The notes below the pieces were generated by a model that ran no database searches, was not told the origin of the DNA, and saw only the letters and a program-made list of their open reading frames with translations. From an uncultured Lachnospiraceae bacterium (lineage in GTDB: Bacteria; Bacillota; Clostridia; Lachnospirales; Lachnospiraceae), in assembly GCA_949502235.1 (NCBI GenBank), contig CATBDC010000017.1, forward strand, positions 1-64,000: DNA of 64,000 nt, read 5' to 3'. The position numbers were made by a program, and so were the translations under genes. Positions 9,089 through 17,205 of this stretch are shown one piece after another (position 1 is the first letter of the stretch; every line of letters starts with the position of its first letter).

Positions 9089-9550
9089 ATGATAATAGCG
9101 AAAAATGACGAAGCGAAACGCAGCAGAATATGGAGAGCTACAGTGACGGTTTCTTCTGTTTTAATTGTAGTGATTGCAGTATATCTGCTGATGAAGATGT
9201 TTACTGCCAATCCCTTAGAGGGCTCATGGGAATGTGAGGACGAGAATATCAGACTGACAGTAGCTGTTAACGGCACCATGACGGTAAGGGTGTTTGATTT
9301 TTCAGAGGATGGCAATGTGGATGTTAAGATGGCGTATACCATGGATAAGGACACGAAGACAGTAACGATTAAGGAGGATGCGGCGGAGCTTGAAAAGCTT
9401 GCGGCGGCTTCTGGCGGAACTTATACGGAGGAGACTCTTAAAAGTGCTCTTGCCGGTGTAATCACAACCTTTAATTACAGTATTGAGGGCAGAGAGCTTA
9501 TCCTTACAGAAAGAGAATACGGAGAGCAGCTTACATTTGTTAAAAAGTAA
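9089..9550 (+). CDS. Membrane-anchored protein with lipocalin-like (DUF5640-type) domain
   Basis: A 153-residue protein with a basic N-terminus and one membrane segment (residues about 18-37, VTVSSVLIVVIAVYLLMKMF), so a type II anchor with the rest outside. The extracellular part begins PLEGSWEC and alternates short beta strands, ending YGEQLTFVKK; this looks like the small beta-barrel 'DUF5640/lipocalin-like' proteins common in Lachnospiraceae. There is no lipobox cysteine. Function unknown. I prefer the ATG at 9089 because GAGAGG sits ten bases before it; ATGs at 9059 and 9071 are also in frame. Confidence 0.7.
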   Translation: MIIAKNDEAKRSRIWRATVTVSSVLIVVIAVYLLMKMFTANPLEGSWECEDENIRLTVAVNGTMTVRVFDFSEDGNVDVKMAYTMDKDTKTVTIKEDAAELEKLAAASGGTYTEETLKSALAGVITTFNYSIEGRELILTEREYGEQLTFVKK

Positions 9551-9565
9551 GGGGAGGTACGGCTT

Positions 9566-10621
9566 ATGTACAGAGACAATACAAAAAAGGTAAGGATCGG
9601 AAATGTTACCATCGGAGGGGGAAGTCCTGTAGCCATTCAGTCTATGACAAATACCCGGACCGAGGACGTGAAGGGGACAGTATCCCAGATACTGTCCCTT
9701 GAGCGTGCAGGCTGTGAGATTATCCGCTGCGCGGTTCCGGGAATGGACGCGGCGAAGGCTCTTTCGGAGATTAAAAAGCAGATACATATTCCCCTGGTGG
9801 CGGATATTCACTTTGATTACCGGCTTGCAATCGGGGCTATCCGGCACGGGGCTGACAAGATTCGGATTAACCCGGGCAATATCGGAGATGAATCACGGGT
9901 GAAGGAAGTGGTGGATACGGCAAAGGAGTATCATGTTCCTATCCGTGTTGGTGTTAACAGTGGCTCTCTTGAAAAGCCCCTTCTTGAGAAATACGGCGGC
10001 GTGACGGCAGAAGCCTTAGTAGAGAGCGCCCTTGATAAGGTGCATATGATTGAACAATTTGGGTTTGAGGATCTGGTAGTGAGCATTAAATCCTCGGATG
10101 TGCTGATGTGCGTAGAGGCTCATGAGCAGATTGCAAAAGTATGTCCTTATCCGCTTCATGTTGGCATTACGGAGGCGGGGACGCTTCTTTCGGGCAATAT
10201 CAAATCATCCGTAGGACTTGGCATTATTTTACATCAGGGTATCGGGGATACCATTCGTGTCTCCCTTACCGGGGCGCCAAAAGAAGAAGTAAAGTCAGCC
10301 AGGCTTATCTTAAAGACCCTGGGGCTTAGGCGGGGAGGCATTGAGGTTGTGTCCTGCCCCACCTGCGGGAGGACGCAGATTGATCTGATCGGACTTGCAA
10401 ACAGAGTGGAGGAGATGACAGCAGATATTCCTCTTGATATTAAGGTGGCGGTTATGGGATGCGCGGTGAACGGGCCAGGAGAGGCTAAGGAGGCGGACAT
10501 TGGTATTGCAGGCGGCAGAGGGGAAGGCCTTTTGATTAAAAAAGGTGTGGTTGTAAAAAAGGTAAAGGAAGAGGAACTACTGGAAGTATTAAGACAGGAG
10601 CTGCTGCATTGGAATGAATGA
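9566..10621 (+). CDS. ispG: 4-hydroxy-3-methylbut-2-enyl-diphosphate synthase (flavodoxin)
   Basis: A 351-residue iron-sulfur enzyme of the non-mevalonate isoprenoid pathway that reduces MEcPP to HMBPP. Typical segments are GGGSPVAIQSMTNT near residue 15, DIHFDYRLA near 81, RINPGNIG near 97, and the cluster ligands in VSCPTCGRTQ near 267 and GCAVNGPGEA near 303. Full length for the bacterial form. It is 15 bases after the membrane-anchored gene and overlaps polC by eight bases. In many Clostridia ispG and polC follow dxr and rseP; those two genes are not here. Confidence 0.96.
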   Translation: MYRDNTKKVRIGNVTIGGGSPVAIQSMTNTRTEDVKGTVSQILSLERAGCEIIRCAVPGMDAAKALSEIKKQIHIPLVADIHFDYRLAIGAIRHGADKIRINPGNIGDESRVKEVVDTAKEYHVPIRVGVNSGSLEKPLLEKYGGVTAEALVESALDKVHMIEQFGFEDLVVSIKSSDVLMCVEAHEQIAKVCPYPLHVGITEAGTLLSGNIKSSVGLGIILHQGIGDTIRVSLTGAPKEEVKSARLILKTLGLRRGGIEVVSCPTCGRTQIDLIGLANRVEEMTADIPLDIKVAVMGCAVNGPGEAKEADIGIAGGRGEGLLIKKGVVVKKVKEEELLEVLRQELLHWNE

Positions 10622-13600
10622 AACAGAGACAGGTAAACCATTTTTTGAAGTATTTCCCACATTAAAGCTGAAAGAGGAGATGGAAGACTTATTTTCCGGG
10701 GTACAGGTTATGAAGGTGGCCACCAATTCTATGCGTACCTTTATAAAAATATACCTGAAAAGCAGCCATCTGATTCAGAAAGCATATATCTACGAGATGG
10801 AGCACCTCATAAAAACTCAGCTTTTCGGGCAGAGCAGACTGGCGGTGCAGATAATGGAAAGCTTCGAGCTCTCCAGACAGTATACGCCGGAAAATATTAT
10901 GACGGAATATTTTGAGAGCTTTCTTATAGAGCTGAATAACAGAAGCGTTGTAGAAAGAAGCATGTTCCAGAATGCCAAATATGCCTTTGAGGATGAAAAT
11001 ATCCTCTGTCTGCAGCTTACAGATACCATTGTTGCCCAGGGGAAGAAGGAATCTATGGCAGCGTATCTGACGGATGTGTATGACAAGCGGTTTGGCACTC
11101 CCATTGAGGTTCGCATTTTATATAAAGAGGCAAAGGAGAGCAGGCTTAAATATAATGACATAAAGCTTAAGCAGGAGGTAGAGTCGATTCTTGCCCAGGC
11201 AGAGGAGCACAAAAAAAGGATAGAGGAGTCTGACGTAAAGAAGGAGGGAAAGAAAAAGGATTCCGGGGAGAGGAAGGCATTTGTGCCGCGGAGTAAAGGG
11301 CCTGACGCAGACGGCCTTGTCTATGGCCGCCCCTTTGATGACGAGTCCCTGGAGCTTAGCCAGGTGGTCGGCGAGATGGGAGAGATTACCTTCCGCGGCA
11401 AGGTGTTAAGCCTTGAGACAAGAGAGATCCGGAATGAAAAAACCATTGTTATGTATTCGGTTACAGATTTTACGGATACGATTATGGTAAAAATGTTTGT
11501 AAGAAATGAGCAGCTTGCGGATATATTAGACGAAGTGAGGGCAGGGGCATTTCTTAAGATAAAGGGAGTCACGACTATTGACAAATTTGACGGGGAGCTT
11601 ACTATAGGATCGGTTTTCGGGATTAAGAAAATACCGGATTTTACGGAGGCCAGGAAGGATACTGCCCCAGAGAAACGTGTGGAGCTTCACTGCCACACGA
11701 AAATGAGTGATATGGACGGTGTGTCCGAGGTAAGAGATATTGTAGAACGGGCCCACGACTGGGGGCACAAGGCAATTGCCATTACGGATCACGGGGTGGT
11801 CCAGTCCTTTCCTGACGCCAATCATTATATAGAGACACTGGATAAGGATGACCCCTTTAAGGTAATTTACGGCGTGGAGGGGTATCTGGTAGATGATCTG
11901 CAGGACGTGGCTGTAAATGAAAAGGGTCAGTCCCTTGACGGAGCTTTCGTGGTATTTGACCTGGAGACCACAGGCTTTAGTCCTATTAAGGATAAAATTA
12001 TTGAGATCGGCGCCGTGAAGGTGGTAAACGGTGTGATTACGGATAACTACAGCACCTTTGTAAATCCGGGGGTTCCTATTCCCTTTGATATTACAAAGCT
12101 TACCAGTATTACAGATCAGATGGTGATGGATTCTCCGGATATCGAAACCATTCTGCCTGAGTTTCTGTCCTTTGTGGGGGACGCGGTGCTGGTGGCTCAT
12201 AATGCCTCCTTTGACGTGGGCTTTATTGAGCAGAACTGCCGTTATCAGGATATCACGCCGGATTTTACGTCTGTGGATACAGTAGCCCTGGCGAGAATCC
12301 TCCTGCCTACACTGGCTAAATTTAAGCTTAATGTGGTGGCAAAGGCTCTTAATATTTCCCAGGAGCATCACCACCGGGCCGTAGATGACGCGAGAGTTAC
12401 GGCAGAGATTTATGTGAAATTTATTCAGATGCTCCATGAGATGGGGATTCATGATTTGCGGAAGCTTAACCAGTTCGGTGCCCACAATGTGGAAGCAGTG
12501 AGAAAGCTTCCCACCTACCATGTGATTATTCTTGCAAAAAATAATGTGGGGAGGGTCAATCTCTATACCCTCATATCAAAATCCCATCTGACATATTTTG
12601 CCCGCAGGCCCAGGATTCCTAAAAGTGAGCTGTCAAAGCACAGGGAGGGTCTTATTGTAGGCAGCGCCTGTGAAGCAGGGGAGCTTTACCAGGCAATTTT
12701 GAATGAAAAGTCAGAGGAACGGATTGCAAAAATTGTAGATTACTATGATTATCTGGAGCTGCAGCCTGTTGGGAACAACCGGTTTATGATCGACAGCCCC
12801 AGAATCAAGATTATTAACAGTGAAGAGGATATAAGAAACGTTAACCGCCAGATTGTTAAGCTTGGAGAAAGGTTTAATAAGCCCGTGGCGGCAACCTGCG
12901 ATGTGCATTTCCTTGACCCGGAGGATGAGGTGTACCGCCGGATCATTATGACCGGAAAGGGATTTACGGACGCGGATAACCAGGCGCCTCTTTATCTTCA
13001 TACCACGGAGGAGATGCTCTCGGAGTTTGAGTATCTGGGCTCTGCCAAGGCCAGGGAAATTGTGATAGACAATCCCAATAAGATTGCGGATATGATAGAG
13101 AAGATCTCCCCGGTGAGGCCGGATAAATGTCCGCCGGTCATTCCGGATTCGGACAAAATGCTGAAGGAAATCTGCTATAAAAAGGCACATTCCATGTACG
13201 GGGAAAACCTTCCGGAGGTAGTAACCGAACGCCTGGAGCGTGAGCTTAACTCCATTATTTCCAATGGCTTTGCAGTTATGTATATTATTGCCCAGAAGCT
13301 TGTGTGGAAATCCAATGAGGACGGCTACCTTGTAGGCTCCAGAGGCTCCGTAGGCTCCTCCTTTGTAGCTACTATGGCGGGAATTACGGAGGTAAATCCC
13401 TTAAGTCCCCACTATTACTGCAGCAAGTGCCATTACAGTGATTTTGATTCCCCGGAGGTAAGAGCCTTTGCGGGAGGCTGCGGATGGGATATGCCGGATA
13501 AACTGTGCCCTGTCTGCGGGGAACCCCTTGTAAAAGATGGGTTTGACATTCCCTTTGAAACTTTTTTAGGGTTTAAGGGAAATAAGGAGCCGGATATTGA

Positions 13601-15080
13601 CCTTAATTTTTCCGGCGATTACCAGAGCAATGCCCACAAATATACGGAGGTTATTTTCGGAGAGGGACAGACCTTCAGGGCTGGAACCATAGGAACTCTC
13701 GCCGACAAGACAGCCTACGGTTATGTGAAGAATTACTATGAGGAGAGGGGAAGCAGGAAACGCAAATGTGAGATTGAAAGAATCGTGCAGGGCTGTACGG
13801 GCATAAGGCGGAGCACGGGACAGCACCCAGGCGGAATCATTGTACTTCCCCACGGGGAGGATATTAATTCCTTTACCCCTGTCCAGCATCCGGCAAATGA
13901 TATGAACACGGATATTATTACCACTCATTTTGACTATCATTCCATTGACCATAACCTGCTAAAGCTTGATATTCTGGGGCATGATGATCCTACCATGATC
14001 CGATCTCTGGAGGCTTATATCAGCTCCCCGGCAATGGAAAACGAGTATAATGAGACAGACAATCCTTTTATAGCTACAAAGATCCCTCTGGATGACAAGG
14101 GGGTTATCTCCCTGTTTCATGACACCTCGGCTCTTGGAATTACGCCGGAGGATATCGGCGGATGTCCAGTGGGATGTCTCGGCATCCCGGAGTTTGGAAC
14201 TGACTTTGTTATTCAGATGGTAGTGGATACAAAGCCCCAGAATTTATCCGACCTTATCAGGATTTCCGGCCTCTCCCACGGGACAGATGTATGGCTTAAC
14301 AATGCCCAGGAGCTGATTAAGAGCGGAAAGGCAACAATTTCCACTGCAATCTGCACCCGTGATGATATTATGACATATCTTATTAATAAGGGGATGGACA
14401 GTGAGGAATCCTTCACGATTATGGAACGTGTCCGCAAGGGAACCGTGGCAAAAGGGAAATGTAAGGACTGGCCGAAGTTTAAGGAGGATATGATAGCAAA
14501 TGGGATTCCAGACTGGTATATCTGGTCCTGCGAGAAGATTAAGTATATGTTTCCCAAGGCCCATGCGGCGGCCTATGTCATGATGGCGTACCGGATTGCA
14601 TACTGCAAGATTAACTATCCTCTTGCTTACTATGCTTCCTATTTCGGAATCCGTGCAGACGCGTTTTCCTATGAGCTGATGTGCCAGGGAAAGGAACGCC
14701 TGCAGTCTCATATTGATGATTACAGCAGACGGTCTGATTCCTTAAGCAAAAAGGAGCAGGATACCATGAAGGATATGCGCATTGTGCAGGAGATGTACGC
14801 AAGGGGCTTTGAGTTCCTTCCTATTGATATCTACCGCGCAAAGGCATCAAAGTTCCTTATTATTGACGGAAAGCTGATGCCGCCCTTCTCCAGCATTGAC
14901 GGCATGGGAGAGAAGGCAGCGGAGGCGGTGGAGGAGGCGTCAAAGGATGGGCCTTATCTTTCAAAGGATGATTTTAGGCAGCGGACCAAGGCAAGCCAGA
15001 CCGTCATCGATTACATGGGAGAATTGGGGCTTCTGGGGGATCTGCCAGAATCCAATCAATTATCGCTGTTTGATTTGTAG
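10614..15080 (+). CDS. polC: DNA polymerase III alpha subunit, PolC type
   Basis: A 1488-residue replicative polymerase of low-GC Gram-positives. Domains in order: PolC N-terminal region (about 1-230), OB-fold (about 240-340), PHP part 1 with HCHTKMSDMDG near residue 358, an inserted DnaQ-type proofreading exonuclease beginning VVFDLETTG near 446 and ending with HHHRAVDDA, PHP part 2, and the polymerase. A zinc finger is visible as CSKC near 936 and CPVC near 967, the palm acid motif as PDIDLNFSGDY near 992, and the C-terminal helix-hairpin-helix and tail follow. The length is a little above the usual 1430-1440, without any obvious insertion or break. It starts inside the end of ispG. Confidence 0.97.
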   Translation: MNETETGKPFFEVFPTLKLKEEMEDLFSGVQVMKVATNSMRTFIKIYLKSSHLIQKAYIYEMEHLIKTQLFGQSRLAVQIMESFELSRQYTPENIMTEYFESFLIELNNRSVVERSMFQNAKYAFEDENILCLQLTDTIVAQGKKESMAAYLTDVYDKRFGTPIEVRILYKEAKESRLKYNDIKLKQEVESILAQAEEHKKRIEESDVKKEGKKKDSGERKAFVPRSKGPDADGLVYGRPFDDESLELSQVVGEMGEITFRGKVLSLETREIRNEKTIVMYSVTDFTDTIMVKMFVRNEQLADILDEVRAGAFLKIKGVTTIDKFDGELTIGSVFGIKKIPDFTEARKDTAPEKRVELHCHTKMSDMDGVSEVRDIVERAHDWGHKAIAITDHGVVQSFPDANHYIETLDKDDPFKVIYGVEGYLVDDLQDVAVNEKGQSLDGAFVVFDLETTGFSPIKDKIIEIGAVKVVNGVITDNYSTFVNPGVPIPFDITKLTSITDQMVMDSPDIETILPEFLSFVGDAVLVAHNASFDVGFIEQNCRYQDITPDFTSVDTVALARILLPTLAKFKLNVVAKALNISQEHHHRAVDDARVTAEIYVKFIQMLHEMGIHDLRKLNQFGAHNVEAVRKLPTYHVIILAKNNVGRVNLYTLISKSHLTYFARRPRIPKSELSKHREGLIVGSACEAGELYQAILNEKSEERIAKIVDYYDYLELQPVGNNRFMIDSPRIKIINSEEDIRNVNRQIVKLGERFNKPVAATCDVHFLDPEDEVYRRIIMTGKGFTDADNQAPLYLHTTEEMLSEFEYLGSAKAREIVIDNPNKIADMIEKISPVRPDKCPPVIPDSDKMLKEICYKKAHSMYGENLPEVVTERLERELNSIISNGFAVMYIIAQKLVWKSNEDGYLVGSRGSVGSSFVATMAGITEVNPLSPHYYCSKCHYSDFDSPEVRAFAGGCGWDMPDKLCPVCGEPLVKDGFDIPFETFLGFKGNKEPDIDLNFSGDYQSNAHKYTEVIFGEGQTFRAGTIGTLADKTAYGYVKNYYEERGSRKRKCEIERIVQGCTGIRRSTGQHPGGIIVLPHGEDINSFTPVQHPANDMNTDIITTHFDYHSIDHNLLKLDILGHDDPTMIRSLEAYISSPAMENEYNETDNPFIATKIPLDDKGVISLFHDTSALGITPEDIGGCPVGCLGIPEFGTDFVIQMVVDTKPQNLSDLIRISGLSHGTDVWLNNAQELIKSGKATISTAICTRDDIMTYLINKGMDSEESFTIMERVRKGTVAKGKCKDWPKFKEDMIANGIPDWYIWSCEKIKYMFPKAHAAAYVMMAYRIAYCKINYPLAYYASYFGIRADAFSYELMCQGKERLQSHIDDYSRRSDSLSKKEQDTMKDMRIVQEMYARGFEFLPIDIYRAKASKFLIIDGKLMPPFSSIDGMGEKAAEAVEEASKDGPYLSKDDFRQRTKASQTVIDYMGELGLLGDLPESNQLSLFDL

Positions 15081-15106
15081 TGAGTGGGGGTGGCTGGACG
15101 GACGCG

Positions 15107-15455
15107 GACGCGTCTCCCCGCAGGAGCCTATCCGGTATAGTGCAGCGAGGCGGCCTGCCACAGTCCGGGAGCTCTCACGGCGCCAGGGGCCCACAGGCCA
15201 AAGCGGAAGATGTCTGACGCAGACGGGGCAGCGCTCTGGTGAACTAATTGTTAACTGCGGCTAAGACGTTCGGGAGAGCCCTCACGCCTAAGTCTCCGTA
15301 AACAATGGATTTCACCATCGCTAAGAACGCCCCTCAACTGTCTGCTTTCAGACATCTTCCGCTTTGGCCTGTGGGCCCCTGGCGCCGTGAGAGCTCCCGG
15401 ACTGTGGCAGACCGCTGCGGCGCTTTATGCCGGATATGCTCCTGCGGAGAGACGC
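15107..15455. repeat. Large structured inverted-repeat element, copy A
   Basis: Two perfectly complementary 63-base arms (15155-15217 and 15348-15410) enclose a 130-base core (15218-15347). Imperfect complementarity continues outward to about 15107 and 15455. The core folds further: GCAGAC/GTCTGC, GGGGC/GCCCC, TGGTGAA/TTCACCA, ATTGTT/AACAAT and an apical hairpin with GGG-AGAG-CCC at 15272-15281. The core aligns without gaps to the core at 50608-50737 at about 69% identity (hand count). The arms do not match the other copy's arms. No credible reading frame lies in it. Begins 75 bases after polC. Confidence 0.9.
15218..15347 (+). ncRNA. Candidate structured RNA core (copy A)
   Basis: The shared 130-base core of the inverted-repeat element. 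Comparing the two copies, paired positions change together (for example GGGGC/GCCCC here against GGGAC/GTCCC in the other; GGTGAA/TTCACC against ATCGAA/TTCGAT). Unpaired loops such as CTA, GGAT and the AGAG apical loop stay the same. That pattern indicates selection on base pairing. The strand is inferred from the orientation of the upstream gene and could be the opposite one. I do not recognise it as a named RNA family. Confidence 0.6.
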
Positions 15456-15529
15456 TGTTCGTTGACAGGCCTGCAGGGGGCTGAATGCATTTTTGCCGGC
15501 GGATAGGAAGGGCAGATTTAAACTTATTT

Positions 15530-15540
15530 TTTTGCCGGCC
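15530..15540. repeat. TTTTGCCGGCC, left inverted copy flanking the EamA gene
   Basis: TTTTGCCGGCC here is the exact inverse of GGCCGGCAAAA at 16498-16508, just after the EamA stop. A shorter third copy, TTTTTGCCGGC, lies at about 15490-15500. Confidence 0.45.
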
Positions 15541-15548
15541 GGTGAACA

Positions 15549-15581
15549 GCCGTTATGGAACCCCTTTGGCCCCATAACGGC
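15549..15581. repeat. 10-bp hairpin before the EamA gene
   Basis: GCCGTTATGG pairs exactly with CCATAACGGC around a 13-base loop. There is no T-run after it on either strand, so it is not a clear terminator. It is 45 bases before the EamA start and could be a leader structure. Confidence 0.4.
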
Positions 15582-15625
15582 GTCCCCTCCCCAAAAAACT
15601 AAATTTAAAACGAGGTGTTCAAGTC

Positions 15626-16495
15626 ATGAGGAAAAAATACAAGGGAATTCTATACATTGTGATATCGGCTTTCTGCTTTGCCCTTATGAATATGTTTGTG
15701 CATATGGCGGGAGACTTGCCTTCTGTGCAGAAGAGCTTCTTCCGTAATTTTGTAGCGGCTATTTTTGCCTGTATTCTGCTTGTAAGGGACGGCTCCTCCT
15801 TTCGCTGCAGGAAGGAAAGCCTGAAATACCTGGTGTTTAGAGCGGTGTTTGGGACGGTGGGAATTCTTTGTAATTTTTATGCGGTGGATCATCTGGTTCT
15901 GGCGGATGCATCTATGCTGAATAAAATGTCGCCGTTTTTTGCGGTTCTTTTTAGCTTCGTGATTCTAAAAGAGAGAGTGACACTGCCGCAGGCTTTGATT
16001 GTGACGGGGGCATTTCTGGGGAGTTTGTTTGTGGTGAAGCCAACATTTGCCAATATGGATCTGATTCCGTCCCTTTTGGGGCTTGCCGGGGGAATCTTTG
16101 CGGGGGCGGCCTACACGATGGTCAGAAAGCTTGGCATGATGGGAGTGAAAGGGCCTTTTATTGTTTTCTTTTTTTCGGCATTTTCCTGTCTTGTGACGCT
16201 GCCGTGGCTTGTGTTTGATTATCATTCTATGAGCATAGCGCAGCTTATGATTCTTCTCCTTGCCGGACTCTCTGCTGCCGGCGGGCAGTTTTCGATCACT
16301 GCGGCGTACTGCTATGCGCCTGCAAAGGAAATATCAGTATATGATTATTCTCAGATTATTTTTTCGGCAGGACTGGGCTTTCTGGTATTTGGACAGATAC
16401 CGGACGGCTTAAGCTGGCTGGGGTATGGCATTATCTGTACAATGGCAGTTGTGATGTTTGTTTATAATAGAGAGAGGGAAAACGGAAACACGTAA
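15626..16495 (+). CDS. EamA/DMT-family transporter
   Basis: A 289-residue membrane protein with ten predicted hydrophobic helices in two repeated halves, the hallmark of EamA (drug/metabolite transporter) carriers. The conserved helix 3-4 region reads NKMSPFFAVLFSFVILKERV near residue 98 and the second-half counterpart is YDYSQIIFSAGLGFLVFGQ near 238. Substrates of this family are varied small metabolites and cannot be named here. It starts behind CGAGGTG and is separated from polC by the large structured repeat, so it probably has its own transcript. An 11-bp inverted repeat flanks it. Confidence 0.88.
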   Translation: MRKKYKGILYIVISAFCFALMNMFVHMAGDLPSVQKSFFRNFVAAIFACILLVRDGSSFRCRKESLKYLVFRAVFGTVGILCNFYAVDHLVLADASMLNKMSPFFAVLFSFVILKERVTLPQALIVTGAFLGSLFVVKPTFANMDLIPSLLGLAGGIFAGAAYTMVRKLGMMGVKGPFIVFFFSAFSCLVTLPWLVFDYHSMSIAQLMILLLAGLSAAGGQFSITAAYCYAPAKEISVYDYSQIIFSAGLGFLVFGQIPDGLSWLGYGIICTMAVVMFVYNRERENGNT

Positions 16496-16497
16496 AA

Positions 16498-16508
16498 GGC
16501 CGGCAAAA
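16498..16508. repeat. GGCCGGCAAAA, right inverted copy flanking the EamA gene
   Basis: Three bases after the EamA stop. Exact inverse of 15530-15540; together they bracket the EamA gene. Confidence 0.45.
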
Positions 16509-16554
16509 GAGATAAGAGCACTTTAATATAGGGAGGCTGAATCAGGAGGAAAAG

Positions 16555-17154
16555 ATGAAATATTCACAGGTAACATACTGGTATCATGAGATCATCCGTT
16601 CCCAGGTGCCGGAAGGCGGAATCTACATTGACGCTACAATGGGAAACGGGAACGACACATTATTATTTTGCAAAATGGCAGGGAAAATCGGAAGGGTATA
16701 TGCCTTTGATATTCAAGAGAAGGCTCTTGAAAAGACAAAAGAATTGTTGGCAGCCCATGGAGTATCAGACAGCGCCAGGCTGATTCTTGACAGCCATGAG
16801 TATATGGACAGATATATAGGAGAAAATACCGCTGATGCGATTATTTTTAACTTTGGCTATCTCCCAGGCGGAAGCCACGAAATTGCAACTGCGCCTGATA
16901 CGAGCATAATAGCAGTCAGTAAGGCCTTAAAGATTCTGAAGCCGGGCGCTCTTTTGTGTCTGTGCATATACAGCGGCGGCGATACAGGCTTTGAAGAGAA
17001 GGAGAAACTGCTGGCGTATATAAAAGAGCTTCCGCCAAGAGAATATACGGTAATTGTAAATCAATATTATAACCGCAGAAACAATCCGCCTCTGCCGGTA
17101 TTTATTTTTAAAGAGCAGGAAAGTACAGAATGGAAACCGATTGCAAATGAATAA
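16555..17154 (+). CDS. mnmM: tRNA mnm5s2U methyltransferase (YtqB/MnmM family)
   Basis: A 199-residue class I SAM methyltransferase of the rRNA_methylase/YtqB family. The SAM-binding loop is YIDATMGNGNDT near residue 23, with VYAFDIQEKAL near 47; the family-typical FNFGYLPGGSHEIAT is near 96 and the NQYYNRRNNPPLP segment near 162. The Bacillus YtqB protein has been shown to be MnmM, which adds the last methyl group to make mnm5s2U at the tRNA wobble position; I infer the same role by family. Full length. The ATG follows AGGAGGAAAAG. Confidence 0.85.
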   Translation: MKYSQVTYWYHEIIRSQVPEGGIYIDATMGNGNDTLLFCKMAGKIGRVYAFDIQEKALEKTKELLAAHGVSDSARLILDSHEYMDRYIGENTADAIIFNFGYLPGGSHEIATAPDTSIIAVSKALKILKPGALLCLCIYSGGDTGFEEKEKLLAYIKELPPREYTVIVNQYYNRRNNPPLPVFIFKEQESTEWKPIANE

Positions 17155-17155
17155 T

Positions 17156-17196
17156 AAAGGCAGTATGCCCTCCTTCGCACAGGCATACCGCCTTTT
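17156..17196. terminator. Bidirectional terminator between mnmM and pepT
   Basis: AAAGGC and GTATGCC pair with GGCATAC and GCCTTT (one A-C mismatch), with T residues after it on the plus strand and A-rich sequence before it. It lies between two convergent genes and can serve both. Confidence 0.8.
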
Positions 17197-17205
17197 GCAT
17201 TTTAT

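Noticed and set aside
11526-12521. 331-residue minus-strand frame inside polC
   Set aside because: Antisense shadow of a strongly supported gene; no recognisable domain.
14896-15264. 122-residue frame overlapping the end of polC and the first arm of the structured element
   Set aside because: Its first half is polC read in another frame and its second half is a long hairpin arm; no family pattern and no ribosome site.
15348-15747. Two frames (15348-15575 minus, 15493-15747 plus) in the polC-EamA gap
   Set aside because: The first covers a hairpin arm and the second overlaps EamA in another frame; composition is low-complexity basic and no start signal was found.
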